From Meconema thalassinum (lineage: Eukaryota > Arthropoda > Insecta > Orthoptera > Tettigoniidae): a stretch of 64,000 nucleotides of DNA. Location: NCBI GenBank assembly GCA_946902985.2, contig OX336389.2, forward strand, positions 280,037,527 through 280,101,526, read 5' to 3'. Of the stretch, positions 21,255 through 32,915 are shown piece after piece. The notes beneath the pieces were generated by a model. That model saw only the letters and a list, made by a program, of their open reading frames with translations, was not told the DNA's origin and ran no database searches. Position 1 is the first letter of the stretch; each line of letters starts with the position of its first letter. A program made the translations under genes and the position numbers.

Positions 21255-21742
21255 ATTATGGTATTTGAAGCCATTTTTAAGTGTTGCCTTAGTAAACTTA
21301 AGTTTGGTGCTTTTCAGTCGGTCAACACGATTGTACCCAAATGAGATGGAATATTCCCTAATCTTGAAAAAAAAAAAAAGAGATTAATAAATACACTTGT
21401 ATGACCTGTCGAGTGCAAACAGAGACCAAGTGAACTGCTCTCAACAGGACTGCGCAAGACTCAACCAGATAAGTAGCCTGTACAATACAATCAGAATTGA
21501 CAATTTACAACAACCACATATTCACTCTAAACAGGCAAATTCCGGAGTTCAATGACAACTTCCAGTATCTCAACAAAACATCACAATAGACATATACTGA
21601 CGAGTTGCATTATCTCAACTAATACTGCAACTAAATAAGTGTAGGCTATATATTGTAAATATTTTCACCCATTCTTTCAGACATAGATTTTATAGCCTAA
21701 GTGTAATGGATCTGATGATGATCCCTTGACGATCGAAACTGG

Positions 21743-22381
21743 TCATCCAAATGTATAAGGTGCGTTCAAAAAGTAACGAGTCGGAGGATACCTTTCCTGC
21801 ACTCGTGTGAAGGTCTGGCCTTTTTTGTGCGGTGGTGACCCTGGATGCTTCCATTGGAGACTTTGTCGTTTGGATCCTGGTTCGAAGTGAAGACACCATG
21901 ACTCATCTCCAGCCACCACTCGTGCCAGGAACCCATTCCCTTCCCTCGCATAGCGCTGCAGATGACCAAGACAGTGGGCCATTCGACATGCTTCCTGGTG
22001 TGGTTGAAGACTGTGGGGCACCCATTGGGCACACACTTTGCGCAAGTGCAGTCGTTCCTTCATGATGGTGTGCACACTTCCGACACTCAATCCGACCACA
22101 GCGGCTATGGCGTTCACTGTCACTCGGCGGTCCTGGGTAATGAGTGCATCAACCAGCTGGACGTTGTCATCGGTAATGAAGGGGGGTGCCCCAGACTGGG
22201 CATCATCAGCTAACGACACCCGTCCTTCCCTGAAGCGCTTGTGCCACGCCTTGACCCTTGCAAGGGAAATGCAGTGTTCGCCGTACAGTTGTGACATTCG
22301 GCGCTGAATGTCCGTTCCCCCTACTCCTTCCGCTATCAGAAACCGAACTACACCTCTTTGCTTTTCGGTTGACGCCTCCAT
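21743..22381 (-). pseudogene. Mariner transposase, C-terminally deleted
   Basis: The likely start is the methionine of MEASTEKQRG at 22381; an upstream in-frame methionine at 22426 also exists. The N-terminal helix-turn-helix region is present (RVKAWHKRFREGRVS, then DNVQLVDALITQDRRVTV, LSVGSVHTIM). The catalytic core begins with the first aspartate in VVAGDESWCLHFEPGSKRQS, a mariner hallmark with the following WKHPGSPPHKK. The protein is then cut: residues after about 200 are encoded by the deletion joint and the right TIR. The second and third catalytic aspartates are absent, so it cannot catalyse transposition, but it may still bind TIRs. It matches the SETMAR-like mariner lineage. Confidence 0.9.
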
Positions 22382-22598
22382 GTCACTGTTTGCAATGTGA
22401 CTGGCAGCGTTGGACGATTGATGCATGCTGCTGCTCGCTTTGTATCGTCACGTGACGTGCACGCGTGCCCTCTAGCGACGGGATGTGACCTTCCACGCTC
22501 TGGTCGGAACAACACCTCGTTACACACGTCACGATTAGCCGATGTAGTCACCGGTTTGTGCATTCCAGCCTCCGGCACGTTACTTTTTGAACGCACCT
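21758..22598 (-). mobile_element. Mariner element, internally deleted, perfect 21-bp TIRs
   Basis: The first 21 bp (aggtgcgttcaaaaagtaac plus g) are the exact inverse of the last 21 bp, and TA dinucleotides flank both ends (21756-21757 and 22599-22600). This is the Tc1/mariner signature. At 841 bp it is about 450 bp shorter than a standard 1.3-kb mariner. The deletion removed the C-terminal half of the transposase, while the TIRs remain perfect, so it could still be mobilised in trans. A diverged solo copy of the same TIR is at 52828-52854. Confidence 0.92.
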
Positions 22599-22718
22599 TA
22601 TATTTATTTAAGTCATGTATTTTTTTTTCAGGATTAGGGAATAACCCATCTCATTTGGATACAATCGTGTTGACCGACTGAAAAGCACCAAATTTATTTT
22701 AAAAATATTATTGTAATG

Positions 22719-25470
22719 TCAGCGGATTCGGATAACAGTCGTGCGGATGCGTAGTGGATGCTGATAACAGTCGTGCTGGTCCGGGGCAGATGCGGATAAC
22801 AGTCGTGCGGGTGCGGGGCGGATGCTGATAACAGTCGTGCGGGTGCGGGGCGGATGCTGATAACAGTCGTGCTGGTCCGGGGCAGATGCGGATAACAGTC
22901 GTGCGGGTGCGGGGCGGATGCTGATAACAGTCGTGCGGGTGCGGGGCGGATGCTGATAACAGTCGTGCGGGTGCGGGGCAGATGCGGATAACAGTCGTGC
23001 GGATTCGGATAACAGTCGTGCGGGTGTGGGGCGGATGCAGATAACAGTCATGTGAATGCGGATAACAGTCGTGCTGGTGCGGGGCAGATGCTGATAACAG
23101 TTGTGCGGGTGCGGGGCGGATGCTGATAACAGTCGTGCTGGTGCGGGGCGGATGCGGATAACAGTCGTGCGGGTGCGGGGCGGATGCAGATAACAGTCGT
23201 GCTGGTGTGGGGCAGATGCGGATAACAGTTGTGCGGGTGCGGGGCGGATGCTGATAACAGTCGTGCGGGTGCGGGGCAGATGCGGATAACAGTCGTGCGG
23301 GTGCGGGGCGGATGCTGATAACAGTCGTGCGGATGCTGATAACAGTCGTGCTGGTGCGGGGCGGATGCAGATAACAGTTGTGCGGGTGCGGGGCGGATGC
23401 TGATAACAGTCGTGCTGGTGCGGGGCGGATGCTGATAACAGTCGTGCGGGTGCGGGGCGGATGCTGATAACAGTCGTGCTGGTGCGGGGCGGATGCTGAT
23501 AACAGTCGTGCGGGTGCGGGGCGGATGCTGATAACAGTCGTGCTGGTGCGGGGCGGATGCAGATAACAGTTGTGCTGGTGCGGGGCAGATGCGGATAACA
23601 GTCGTGCTGGTGCGGGGCGGATGCTGATAACAGTCGTGCTGGTCCGGGGCAGATGCGGATAACAGTCGTGCGGGTGCGGGGCGGATGCTGATAACAGTCG
23701 TGCTGGTCCGGGGCAGATGCGGATAACAGTCGTGCTGGTGCGGGGCGGATGCAGATAACAGTCGTGCTGGTCCGGGACAGATGCGGATAACAGTCGTGCG
23801 GGTGCGGGGCGGATGCAGATAACAGTTGTGCTGGTGCGGGGCAGATGCGGATAACAGTCGTGCTGGTCCGGGGCAGATGCGGATAACAGTCGTGCTGGTG
23901 CGGGGCGGATGCAGATAACAGTCGTGCTGGTGTGGGGCAGATGCGGATAACAGTCGTGCGGGTGCGGGGCGGATGCAGATAATAGTCGTGCTGGTGTGGG
24001 GCAGATGCGGATAACAGTCGTGCTGGTGCGGGGCGGATGCGGATAACAGTCGTGCTGGTCCGGGGCAGATGCGGATAACAGTCGTGCTGGTGCGGGGCGG
24101 ATGCAGATAACAGTCGTGCTGGTGTGGGGCAGATGCGGATAACAGTCGTGCTGGTCCGGGGCAGATGCGGATAACAGTCGTGCGGGTGCGGGGCGGATGC
24201 TGATAACAGTCGTGCTGGTCCGGGGCAGATGCGGATAACAGTCGTGCTGGTGCGGGGCGGATGCAGATAACAGTCGTGCTGGTCCGGGGCAGATGCGGAT
24301 AACAGTCGTGCGGGTGCGGGGCGGATGCAGATAACAGTTGTGCTGGTGCGGGGCAGATGCGGATAACAGTCGTGCTGGTGCGGGGCAGATGCGGATAACA
24401 GTCGTGTGCGTGCGGGGCGGATGCAGATAATAGTCGTGCTGGTGCGGGGCAGATGCGGATAACAGTCGTGAGGGTGCGGGGCGGATGCAGATAACAGTCG
24501 TGCAGATGCGGCGCGGATGCGGATAACAGTCGTGCTGGTGCGGGGCAGATGCGGATAACAGTCGTGCGGATTCGGATAACAGTCGTGCGGGTGTGGGGCG
24601 GATGCAGATAACAGTCATGTGGATGCGGATAACAGTCGTGCGTGTGTGGGGCGGATGCAGATAACAGTCATGTGGATGCGGATAACAGTCGTGCAGGTGC
24701 GGGGCAGATGCGGATAACAGTCGTGCGGATTCGGATAACAGTCGTGCGGGTGTGGGGCGGATGCAGATAACAGTCATGTGGATGCGGATAACAGTCGTGC
24801 GTGTGTGGGGCGGATGCAGATAACAGTCATGTGGATGCGGATAACAGTCGTGCTGGTGCGGGGCAGATGCGGATAACAGTCGTGCGGATTCGGATAACAG
24901 TCGTGCGGGTGTGGGGCGGATGCAGATAACAGTCATGTGGATGTGGATAACAGTCGTGCGTGTGTGGGGCGGATGCTGATAACAGTCATGTGGATGCGGA
25001 TAACAGTCGTGCTGGTGCGGGGCAGATGCGGATAACAGTCGTGCGAATTCGGATAACAGTCGTGCGGGTGTGGGGCGGATGCAGATAACAGTCATGTGGA
25101 TGCGGATAACAGTCGTGCGTGTGTGGGGCGGATGCAGATAACAGTCATGTGGATGCGGATAACAGTCGTGCTGGTGCGGGGCAGATGCGGATAACAGTCG
25201 TGCTGGTGCGGTGCAGATGCGGATAACAGTCGTGCGTGTGCGGGGCGGATGCAGATAACAGTCGTGCTGGTGCGGGGCAGATGCGGATAACAGTCGTGTG
25301 GGTGCGGGGCGGATGCAGATAACAGTCGTGCAGATAAGGCGCGGATGCGGATAACAGTCGTGTGGGTGCGGGGCGGATGCAGATAACAGTCGTGCAGATA
25401 AGGCGCGGATGCGGATAACAGTCGTGCGGATGCGGGGCGGATGCGGGGCGGATGCGGGGCGGATGCAGAT
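22719..25470. repeat. GC-rich minisatellite, 32-bp and 21-bp units
   Basis: The basic unit is gataacagtcgtgcgggtgc plus ggggcggatgct (32 bp). A 21-bp variant (gataacagtcgtgcggattc + g) lacks 11 bp. Near the right end (25424-25462) a pure 11-bp word gatgcggggcg repeats four times, suggesting that 21 and 32 are two- and three-module versions. Between 24564 and ~25200 a higher-order unit of 159 bp (three 32-mers plus three 21-mers) repeats at 24564, 24723, 24882 and 25041. A 927-residue minus-strand frame spans the array (22708-25491). It is a by-product of the repeat, not a credible gene. Confidence 0.9.
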
Positions 25471-25491
25471 CACTTCTTGTTTATCCGCCAA

Positions 25492-26090
25492 GAGTTCTAA
25501 CTATAAGCCGCTCTCCGTGCTGTCTGGCTACAGTCCTAGGATTAACTCTACTCAACGTGTTGACCAACTATATTTATGTGAAATTGTTTCATTTCTGCAT
25601 GAAAAAATTGCTATATTTACTGTAGTTTCATTCTGAGTTGAAGTGTGGCAGAGCTGCGATAATGAACCTGAGACAGCCACGGTACGCCAAGGGCCCTTGT
25701 AAGTGGATCATTAAAATAATGAACTAGTGGTGTTCTTTATGTCCTAACACATATCAGGTAGTAGAGCCGACCCCAGCACGTCCAGTGACGTCATGACACG
25801 CGACCTCATCTTGCCCTAGCGTTACGCAAATGAAGTCTAGGGAGGGGTACCGATTCCTCAGGGAGTCGGCATCCACGCGACAAGTACAGCCGTCACCTAA
25901 AGAAACAATATTACATCACAGCACATCTACCACAGTCTGTTTCAGGAAAGGTGGAGTTGATGATTAGGCTAGTAAGTAAAATAATTGGAAAGTAAGTTTC
26001 CTAATTTCTCCATCCGCAAAAAACGTTGTTAACGAACTACAAAATGTGGACCGAGTGGGGCATTAGTGAGCATAGTCTCACCGAAATTGA
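25492..26090. other. No gene supported
   Basis: Unique-looking flank between the minisatellite and the pogo-like element. No domain or repeat recognised. Confidence 0.3.
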
Positions 26091-26094
26091 TGTA

Positions 26095-29000
26095 CAGTGA
26101 AACCTCTATTAAGAGACCAGTGACTGTTCCATGGAAAAATGGTCTTTTAGAGGGGTGGTCTCTTAATAGGGGTAGGCATTAAAACTAATTTTATACTGCA
26201 TTATTAAAAAAGTACAGTTGGAACACATACTTGATTACAATTTATCTGCATTGGTTCACATTTAGTACAAATTAATTACAATTAGTTATTTTCTGAGCTC
26301 TGACATTAAAAAAAAGTCACGAATTGATCTCTGTTTCAGATTAGCACATCTCTTTTTTAACAATTTCACTTTCTAGAATATCTCTGAGTGAGTTCGAAAT
26401 TCCATTAATTTGTTCTGCGTTAGAACAATCTTCTAGTAGAGCCTTTTTTTATATATACTGAACCCTTATTGATTTGCCGATCAATAAGTCTTCATGATTT
26501 TTATTATTATTATTACTGATATCCAGGCAGTGCATGTTGGAGATTGACAACGCTTGCAACAGAGGTAGCGTGGTAGTTATTCCTGGGGATGACCGAGTAA
26601 GCCCAGTTCAAGGACAAATTTCGAGTGAACGCGCATCCAAGTTGGCGTCATTATGGGCGTGCCAGAAGTGAATTTCCAACCGATACACGATTGAATCATC
26701 GAATCAGGAGAGAGGACGCCTAAACCACGCGGAGATTTGCGTACCAAAAAAATGGCGCTAAAACACGTGTATGAAGAACCGCCGATGCGATAGGATTCCG
26801 CATGAGTGCATTGAGACGTTTAAATAAAAAGAAGAAGTTTGATACTAGTCCCAAGTCTGTGAGTTGAAAATTACAGATTATTTTCACAGATTGCCCCCAC
26901 TCCACTCCATTCTGTCAGTTTCTAATAAATTGATCGGTGATGAGTAGTTTGACACACACCTTTATCGAGCTCTGAGGAGCATCGTTCACGCCGGTTTGAG
27001 ACACGATTTTATCAGGCTCTGGTGAGCATACTTCACGTCAGTCTGAATGAACATTTTATTGTGCTATTGGGAGCAGAGTTCATGCCTAGGGGAGGGGAGA
27101 TCTCTAGTTGAGATAAGCGCTACTCGGCATACGTAATTTGTGAGACTTGTTAAATGTCAGCTGCGTGCCGGACTAAGATTGTAATATTTTCTGTAAATTT
27201 TGTGTTATATTTTTGTTGTGTGATGTAAATGTGCGTGTGAAGTAAGCAAATGCTTAGATAGGGCCAGTTCAACGTTGAGTAATCGCCCAGGACTTTTGAG
27301 TGAAAGTCAGTAGCTCATAGCGATTCTAGCTAGGTAGAATATTAATTTTGAACATTTCTTTTCAAGAAGCCACGCCAAGATGTCTACCGGAAGATCGATT
27401 GGTGGAATGATGTGCTACGCCTCTACCAGAATGTCGACGATGAAGGAGTAGATTTCCCGTGGGGGAATGCTCTGGGATGGAGGTTGATTTTCTGCCAGCT
27501 GCACGGTGATGTACAAACCATTGATGTATTCAATATGTAGCTAGATTAGACGCGGGAACGTGTAAATAATTTTATTCTTGGTTTTTCTGGTGTATTTAGA
27601 TTTTGTGCGCCGACACTGTTATATTTAAATGTACGTTGGCACGTGGCCAAAATAGTCTGTTTGATTGTATATATTTTTCTTATGAGTCATTATTAGTATG
27701 CACGGCGCGTGTATTTTGATTTTATTCATGCGAATGCGAAATTCATCAAGGTCGATAAATGGTGCTTTTATTCAAATTCATTTTTTAGTAGGAGAAGGTG
27801 GTAAAAGTTGTGAGATGTTTTTACGAACAGGTTTTTATTCATACTAGGGTTGCCGAGCGCAACAAGTTAAGATGTCACTGTAGAACACCTTAGTTCTATA
27901 TTTTTGAGTTTTTTTATATCCCTTTTCAGGTTCTCCAGTCACGGACTAGATTGGGAGCGCAAGTCGGTGGAAATATTTATGTCCTTTATTTCAGGTTTCT
28001 GTCAAACCCATACGTGTGATTCTGGTGTGTGTTTTGTGCCAAGGTGTGTGTATTGATTCTTCGTGATGAGGGGTAGAATGTGTCTATCGCCCTCAAATAT
28101 TGTGGTTGTATTTTATGGAAAGGCAGAGCGCTCTTCGAGGCTACTGTACCTTGTCCTGTGCTGATTCTTGGATTTCCTTGGGAAATGCTAAGATATTTAT
28201 TTTGACACACACACGTATATTATGTGCTATTGGGAGCACGCTTCTTCGAGACTCGAGCCATTGCTACGGCAGGTCGAGGTATGTACACGTGGGTTGACAG
28301 ATGTTGCAGATTCCACCTTGCGCCCGTCTATGTTTGGTGATTCATTGTTTAGGCAGTCCAGCTGATCGACTGACCCCTGTAAGCTATCTGTAGCAAACCT
28401 GTTCTTTTAATGGTCATTGGATCATAATATTAAATTGGGAGTTCGCCATGTCCGTTACGAATTACCGCATGTCGTATGAAATGAAATATTTGTTTTATGA
28501 TGTAAATGTTGGCTTTGAGCCTAGTGATTTCTGTGACTCATTTCATTTGCTTATATTTGTTATATTGTTGTTTGTTGTGAGACCGCTGGGTGTATTTTGT
28601 ATTTTCTTGTAAAAATGGCAAGCGGCCATGTGTGTATTTTTCTTGATTGGTCACGTGTTGATTTGAAAAGTCCTAATTTTAGGCGTTAATGTTGTTTGCT
28701 ACGGCAGTTCTTTGATTCCAATTTCATGCGGAAATTATTTTTGTCTTATTCAGTGTAGGAAGTGTCGGATTAGTTTAATTTAGTGTTTAGTTGGTTCCTC
28801 GTGTCTGTCTAGCTCTAAGACAATGCAGATTCGTCCCCTGAAGGTTTACTGGATGGTAACGAATCTTGCATTAATTTGTACACATCGTAACGCATGTAGA
28901 AATGCCGCACACGTACATGTCATTGCAGTAATTTGGGACATTTGGTCCAGATGTTTACGATCTCTCCTGAGATCAGGCCTAGTTTGGCAATTTTATTAAT

Positions 29001-29500
29001 TCAAGTGGGTGTCATTTGGGAGACCTTGTGTTTTTGTTGTAAATAGTGTACATTTGTTGATCTGTTTATTAAATTCATATTGTTTTAAATCCTGGTATTC
29101 ACTTTTTCCTGCATGTTATAAGAAGCGCTTAACAACAACTTTACGACATGGACTGTTACACCCCCCGAAATTGAGTCTCATATGCTTCTTTGCAAGGGTT
29201 CATATATGTTACATAACACTTTTTCTAATTACATTGTATGCTGATGCAGTTCTGTGCCAACAGAACCACTGTTTACATCATCACCCTCATCACCATCTCC
29301 AATGGGAAGGCAGACGAGAAGTGGTCTTTTGAAAGAGGTCAGACAGAGAAAATGCCTGGTCTTTGGTCGGGGAGAGGGGTGGTCCTTAAATAGAGGTAAC
29401 AAATACAAACCTTATGAGGTTTTAAATCGGTTCCAAGAAAGATCGGTCTTTAAGAGGGGTGGTCTTTTAATAAAGGTGGTCGTTTAGAGAGGTTTCACTG
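26095..29500. mobile_element. Pogo/Tigger-like TIR element, 3.4 kb, no transposase frame
   Basis: The ends are CAGTGAAACCTCTATTAAGA and, inverted on the right, CAGTGAAACCTCTCTAAACG. TA dinucleotides flank both (26093-26094 and 29501-29502). Subterminal gaccacccctctta-like words recur in both arms (taagaggggtggtcttttaa on the right). TA target and CAGTGAAACCTC ends fit pogo/Tigger elements. Length would suit an autonomous copy, yet the longest inner frame is only ~107 codons without a DDE or CENP-B/HTH motif. The interior looks unique, so it is either a much decayed copy or one with foreign cargo. Confidence 0.7.
26940..27085 (+). repeat. Short tandem motif inside the pogo-like element
   Basis: Three diverged copies of a ~48-bp block: gagctctgaggagcatcgtt, aggctctggtgagcatactt, and tgctattgggagcagagttc, each followed by cgyc.gtytga-like or related sequence. 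A further single match (tgtgctattgggagcacgct) is at 28218. Confidence 0.5.
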
Positions 29501-29629
29501 TATTTGTTCCACAGCCATAGGAACTTGAAGAACCCTTGTTGGTACAGGTCCTGGGTATGGACAAATATCCACACGGTTGCTTCAACGCGGTACTGGGGGA
29601 TGAAACGGCGTCTCTCTAGTGCCCTCGTC

Positions 29630-29689
29630 AAGGTAGGTAAGAGGTGGCACCAGGTCGGGACTGAAGGGCAAGTGTCCTCTGCACAGTGG
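29630..29689 (+). repeat. Isolated monomer of the 53-bp minisatellite
   Basis: ggcaccaggtcgggactgaa and agtgtcctct match the unit of the array at 31232-32915, 1.5 kb away, with several differences. It may be the ancestral single copy. Confidence 0.65.
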
Positions 29690-29703
29690 CGGCCGGTAAT
29701 AAG

Positions 29704-30546
29704 TAAGGCTCGGATTTTTAGGTGCTAAAAATCGGGGAAATATTTATTTTTATGTATTAAAAATACCTGAAATATGTGACAAAAAGGTAAACATATTTAA
29801 TTATAATTTAGTTTATTAATGTGAATATAAACAATATGCAGTACCGTACACACGAATTTTATTTATGACTGCTGAAGCATTACAATACACAACGAGATAC
29901 ATCTTCATGTTGTCCATTACAAATGACCGACGATTATCGTGAAACACTTCTTCTGAAATCGCGAAAATTCGGCAATATGCTTCTTGCCCTTGAGGTGTTA
30001 TGTAGCTTGAGATCGCTGTTCAACCTTGATGGCTTTCTTACATGGTTGGCAGAAAAGAACGCTCCCATTAGAAGTAAAATTGTCCATAAATTCTGCAACA
30101 TACAGCTGCAGACAATAACTAGTACTGTAGTTCCTTTTACTTTAGGCATCGTAGATCTGCGTTACACTTCACAGTGCCTGAAATGAACCGCATGTGAGTG
30201 ACACTGGTTCCAGGTAGCTGGGGGAAAGTCTAGCACGTGGTGCAATGTGGCTATGAACAAGGCTTCCACAGTGAGTGGCACGGGGCGACAAGTTAAGAAT
30301 AACACAGTTGCAATCTGACATACGCTCTGCATGACGATTAGATTGCTCACAGGTTCTTCCCCGTTGAAGTAACGGAACAAAAATGCAATAAACTTAATGA
30401 TCTAGCATACTGATTTAAAAAATGTAAATATTATGTCTTTTTATGTGCTAATAAGTGAAAAGCAGGAATTCATGTATTTATAGAAAAAATGCATAAAATA
30501 TATATTTACATAAAAAATATTTACTTACCTAAAAATCCAAGCCCCA
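29704..30546 (-). mobile_element. hAT-like element with 8-bp TSD and zinc-finger remnant
   Basis: Flanked on both sides by gtaataag (29696-29703 and 30547-30554). Inverted ends: taaggctcggatttttaggt on the left and acctaaaaatccaagcccca on the right. The interior carries a decayed zinc finger on the minus strand, described separately. The 8-bp TSD and the finger type point to hAT. Length is 843 bp, so most of the transposase is gone. Confidence 0.7.
29945..30090 (-). pseudogene. hAT-type N-terminal zinc finger, decayed
   Basis: A minus-strand frame broken by one stop reads EFMDNFTSNGSVLFCQPCKK and continues AIKVEQRSQAT-stop-HLKGKKHIAEF. The spacing C-x2-C ... H-x5-H with VLFC..C.KA....Q..QHLK..KH is the finger found in CGGBP1 and at the N-termini of related hAT transposases. 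The stop (TAA where a glutamine codon would be usual) lies between the cysteine and histidine pairs, and no dimerisation domain follows. The element therefore makes no functional protein. The finger would have bound the element's own ends. Confidence 0.65.
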
Positions 30547-30693
30547 GTAATAAGGTTGCAGTGTTGCACAACGACCAGATTTCTTCAAGAAATACAATTA
30601 ATACCGTAATAATATTTTTAGCTGTTCGTTTCCTTTTATATGTATAAGAATTCATAATTTTGTGTTTTAATAATTCAGGAAATCTTATTGTAA

Positions 30694-31026
30694 GTTACTG
30701 TGAACTGTCTGAGAAAGCGAAGCGTGCCAACTGTCGAGGAGCGCTCGTCCACTTCGTCGTTGCCAGCCCCGAGCACCGACCAGATGTCAACAGTGAAGGG
30801 TATGGCCGAGATGCTAGACCGAGTAAGTCCTATCCCTACAGTTAAATCGGCTGGTCGTTGCCCGCTGATTGCAACAAGGGAGCCGAGGCACGGACGGAGA
30901 TGCTCCGTCAACTGCCGGTACCATGTCTTGCAATGTAATTTGCGCGTACTTCTGACACTCGCAGTTCTTTCTCGCTCTCTTTTATACAACTTACGTTGTT
31001 TTGTTCTCATGAAGTTTCTCATGTAG
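30694..31026 (+). other. CpG-rich block, open on both strands, identity unknown
   Basis: Between about 30700 and 30930 the DNA is richer in CpG than its flanks and is open in a plus frame (RKRSVPTVEERSSTSSLPAP ...) and a minus frame (30675-31040). The plus frame looks moderately protein-like but lacks a start with context, a domain, or clear splice sites. It could be a decayed exon or promoter. Confidence 0.2.
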
Positions 31027-31231
31027 ACTAACTTATTCACCAGTTAATCCGATGACAATGTGCTGAACTGCGGCATTCGTGATGAATGAGGTACATTAGT
31101 TTTACGGCGCAATTAAATACAGTTTTCTCTGATATCAAGCAGTATTTGACCCCACCACCTCCCGCCTCCCTTAATAAAAATAGTGCGACGCCCAGAACAA
31201 TTATCCGCCAGCCGTTACTGCCTCTTCATCG

Positions 31232-32915
31232 TAGGGAAGAAGTGGTGCCAGGTCGGGACTGCCGGGCTAGTGTGCTCTTCAACTTAAGGTAGAAGTGGTG
31301 CCAGGTCGGGACTGCCGGGCTAGTGTGTTCTTCAACTTAAGGTAGAAGTGATGCCAGGTCGGGACTGCCGGGCTAGTGTGCTCTTCAACTTAAGGTAGAA
31401 GTGGTGCCAGATCGGGACTGACGGTCTAGTGTCCTCTTGAACTTAAGGAAGAAGTGGTGCCAGGTCGGGACTGACGGTCTAGTGTCCTCTTGAACGTAAG
31501 GAAGAAGTGGTGCCAGGTCGGGACTGCCGGGCTAGTGTGCTCTTGAACTTAAGGAAGAAGTGGTGCCAGGTCGGGACTGCCGGGCTAGTGTCCTCTTGAA
31601 CGTAAGGAAGAAGTGGTGCCAGGTCGGGACTGCCGGTCTAGTGTCCTCTTGAACTTAAGGAAGAAGTGGTGCCAGGTCGGGACTGCCGGGCTAGTGTGCT
31701 CTTCAACTTAAGGTAGAAGTGGTGCCAGGTCGGGACTGACGGTCTAGTGTCCTCTTGAACTTAAGGAAGAAGTGGTGCCAGGTCGGGACTGACGGTCTAG
31801 TGTTCTCTTGAACTTAAGGAAGAAGTGGTGCCAGGTCGGGACTGACGGTCTAGTGTCCTCTTGAACTTAAGGAAGAAGTGGTGCCAGGTCGGGACTGCCG
31901 GGCTAGTGTGCTCTTCAACTTAAGGTAGAAGTGGTGCCAGGTCGGGACTGACGGTCTAGTGTCCTCTTGAACTTAAGGAAGAAGTGGTGCCAGGTCGGGA
32001 CTGACGGTCTAGTGTTCTCTTGAACTTAAGGTAGAAGTGGCGCCAGGTCGGGACTGCTGGGCTAGTGTGCTCTTCAGCTTAAGGTAGAAGTGGTGCCAGG
32101 TCGGGACTGACGGTCTAGTGTCCTCTTGAACTTAAGGAAGAAGTGGTGCCAGGTCGGGACTGATGGTCTAGTGTCCTCTTGAACGTAAGGAAGAAGTGGT
32201 GCCAGGCCGGGACTGACGGTCTAGTGTTCTCTTGAACTTAAGGAAGAAGTGGTGCCAGGTCGGGACTGCTGGGCTAGTGTGCTCTTCAGCTTAAGGTAGA
32301 AGTGGTGCCAGGTCGGGACTGACGGTCTAGTGTCCTCTTGAACTTAAGGAAGAAGTGGTGCCAGGTCGGGACTGATGGTCTAGTGTCCTCTTGAACGTAA
32401 GGAAGAAGTGGTGCCAGGTCGGGACTGACGGTCTAGTGTCCTCTTGAACTTAAGGAAGAAGTGGTGCCAGGTCGGGACTGCCGGGCTAGTGTGCTCTTCA
32501 ACTTAAGGTAGAAGTGGTGCCAGGTCGGGACTGACGGTCTAGTGTCCTCTTGAACTTAAGGAAGAAGTGGTGCCAGGTCGGGACTGACGGTCTAGTGTTC
32601 TCTTGAACTTAAGGAAGAAGTGGTGCTAGGTCGGGACTGACGGTCTAGTGTCCTCTTGAACTTAAGGAAGAACTGGTGCCAGGTCGGGACTGCCGGGCTA
32701 GTGTCCTCTTCAACTTAAGGAAGAAGTGGTGCCAGGTCGGGACTGCCGGGCTAGTGTGCTCTTCAACTTAAGGAAGAAGTGGTGCCAGGTCGGGACAGCA
32801 GGGCTAGTGTCCTCTTGAACTTGAGGAAGAAGTGGTGGCAGATCGGGACTGCAGGGCTAGTGTGCTCTTCAACTAAAGGAAGAAGTCATGCCAGGTCGGG
32901 ACTGTAGGGAGGATG
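31232..32915 (+). repeat. Minisatellite, 53-bp unit, about 32 copies
   Basis: The unit is gaagtggtgccaggtcggga + ctgccgggctagtgtgctct + tcaacttaaggta. The spacing of tgccaggtcggg is 53 bp. Two main variants occur: one with gccgggctagtgtgctcttc, the other with gacggtctagtgtcctcttg. They appear in mixed order with runs of one type. Units at the right end (after ~32790) are more diverged. No frame runs through the array. Confidence 0.92.

Larger units (their letters stand above)
21265..22697. mobile_element. Family M TIR element interrupted by a mariner
   Basis: Left arm: tttggtgcttttcagtcggt at 21303 continuing to cctaatcttgaaaaa. Right arm: its inverse, from tcaggattagggaataaccc at 22629 to cgactgaaaagcaccaaa ending at 22692. 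Inside, tggatctgatgatgatccct (21707) matches the family M body at 9500-9530 in reverse. The mariner at 21758-22598 lies near the right arm. Confidence 0.65.

Noticed and set aside
22719..25470. CRISPR array possibility for the 32-bp repeats
   Set aside because: The units are directly tandem with no unique spacers of similar length, and the context is eukaryotic transposon-rich DNA.
22708..25491. 927-residue minus-strand reading frame rich in H, P, R, S and D
   Set aside because: It is wholly composed of a 32/21-bp minisatellite and has the repeat's phase-stepping pattern (ARLLSASAPHQHDCYPH-type words every 32 residues). No non-repetitive domain, start context or splice site supports a gene.
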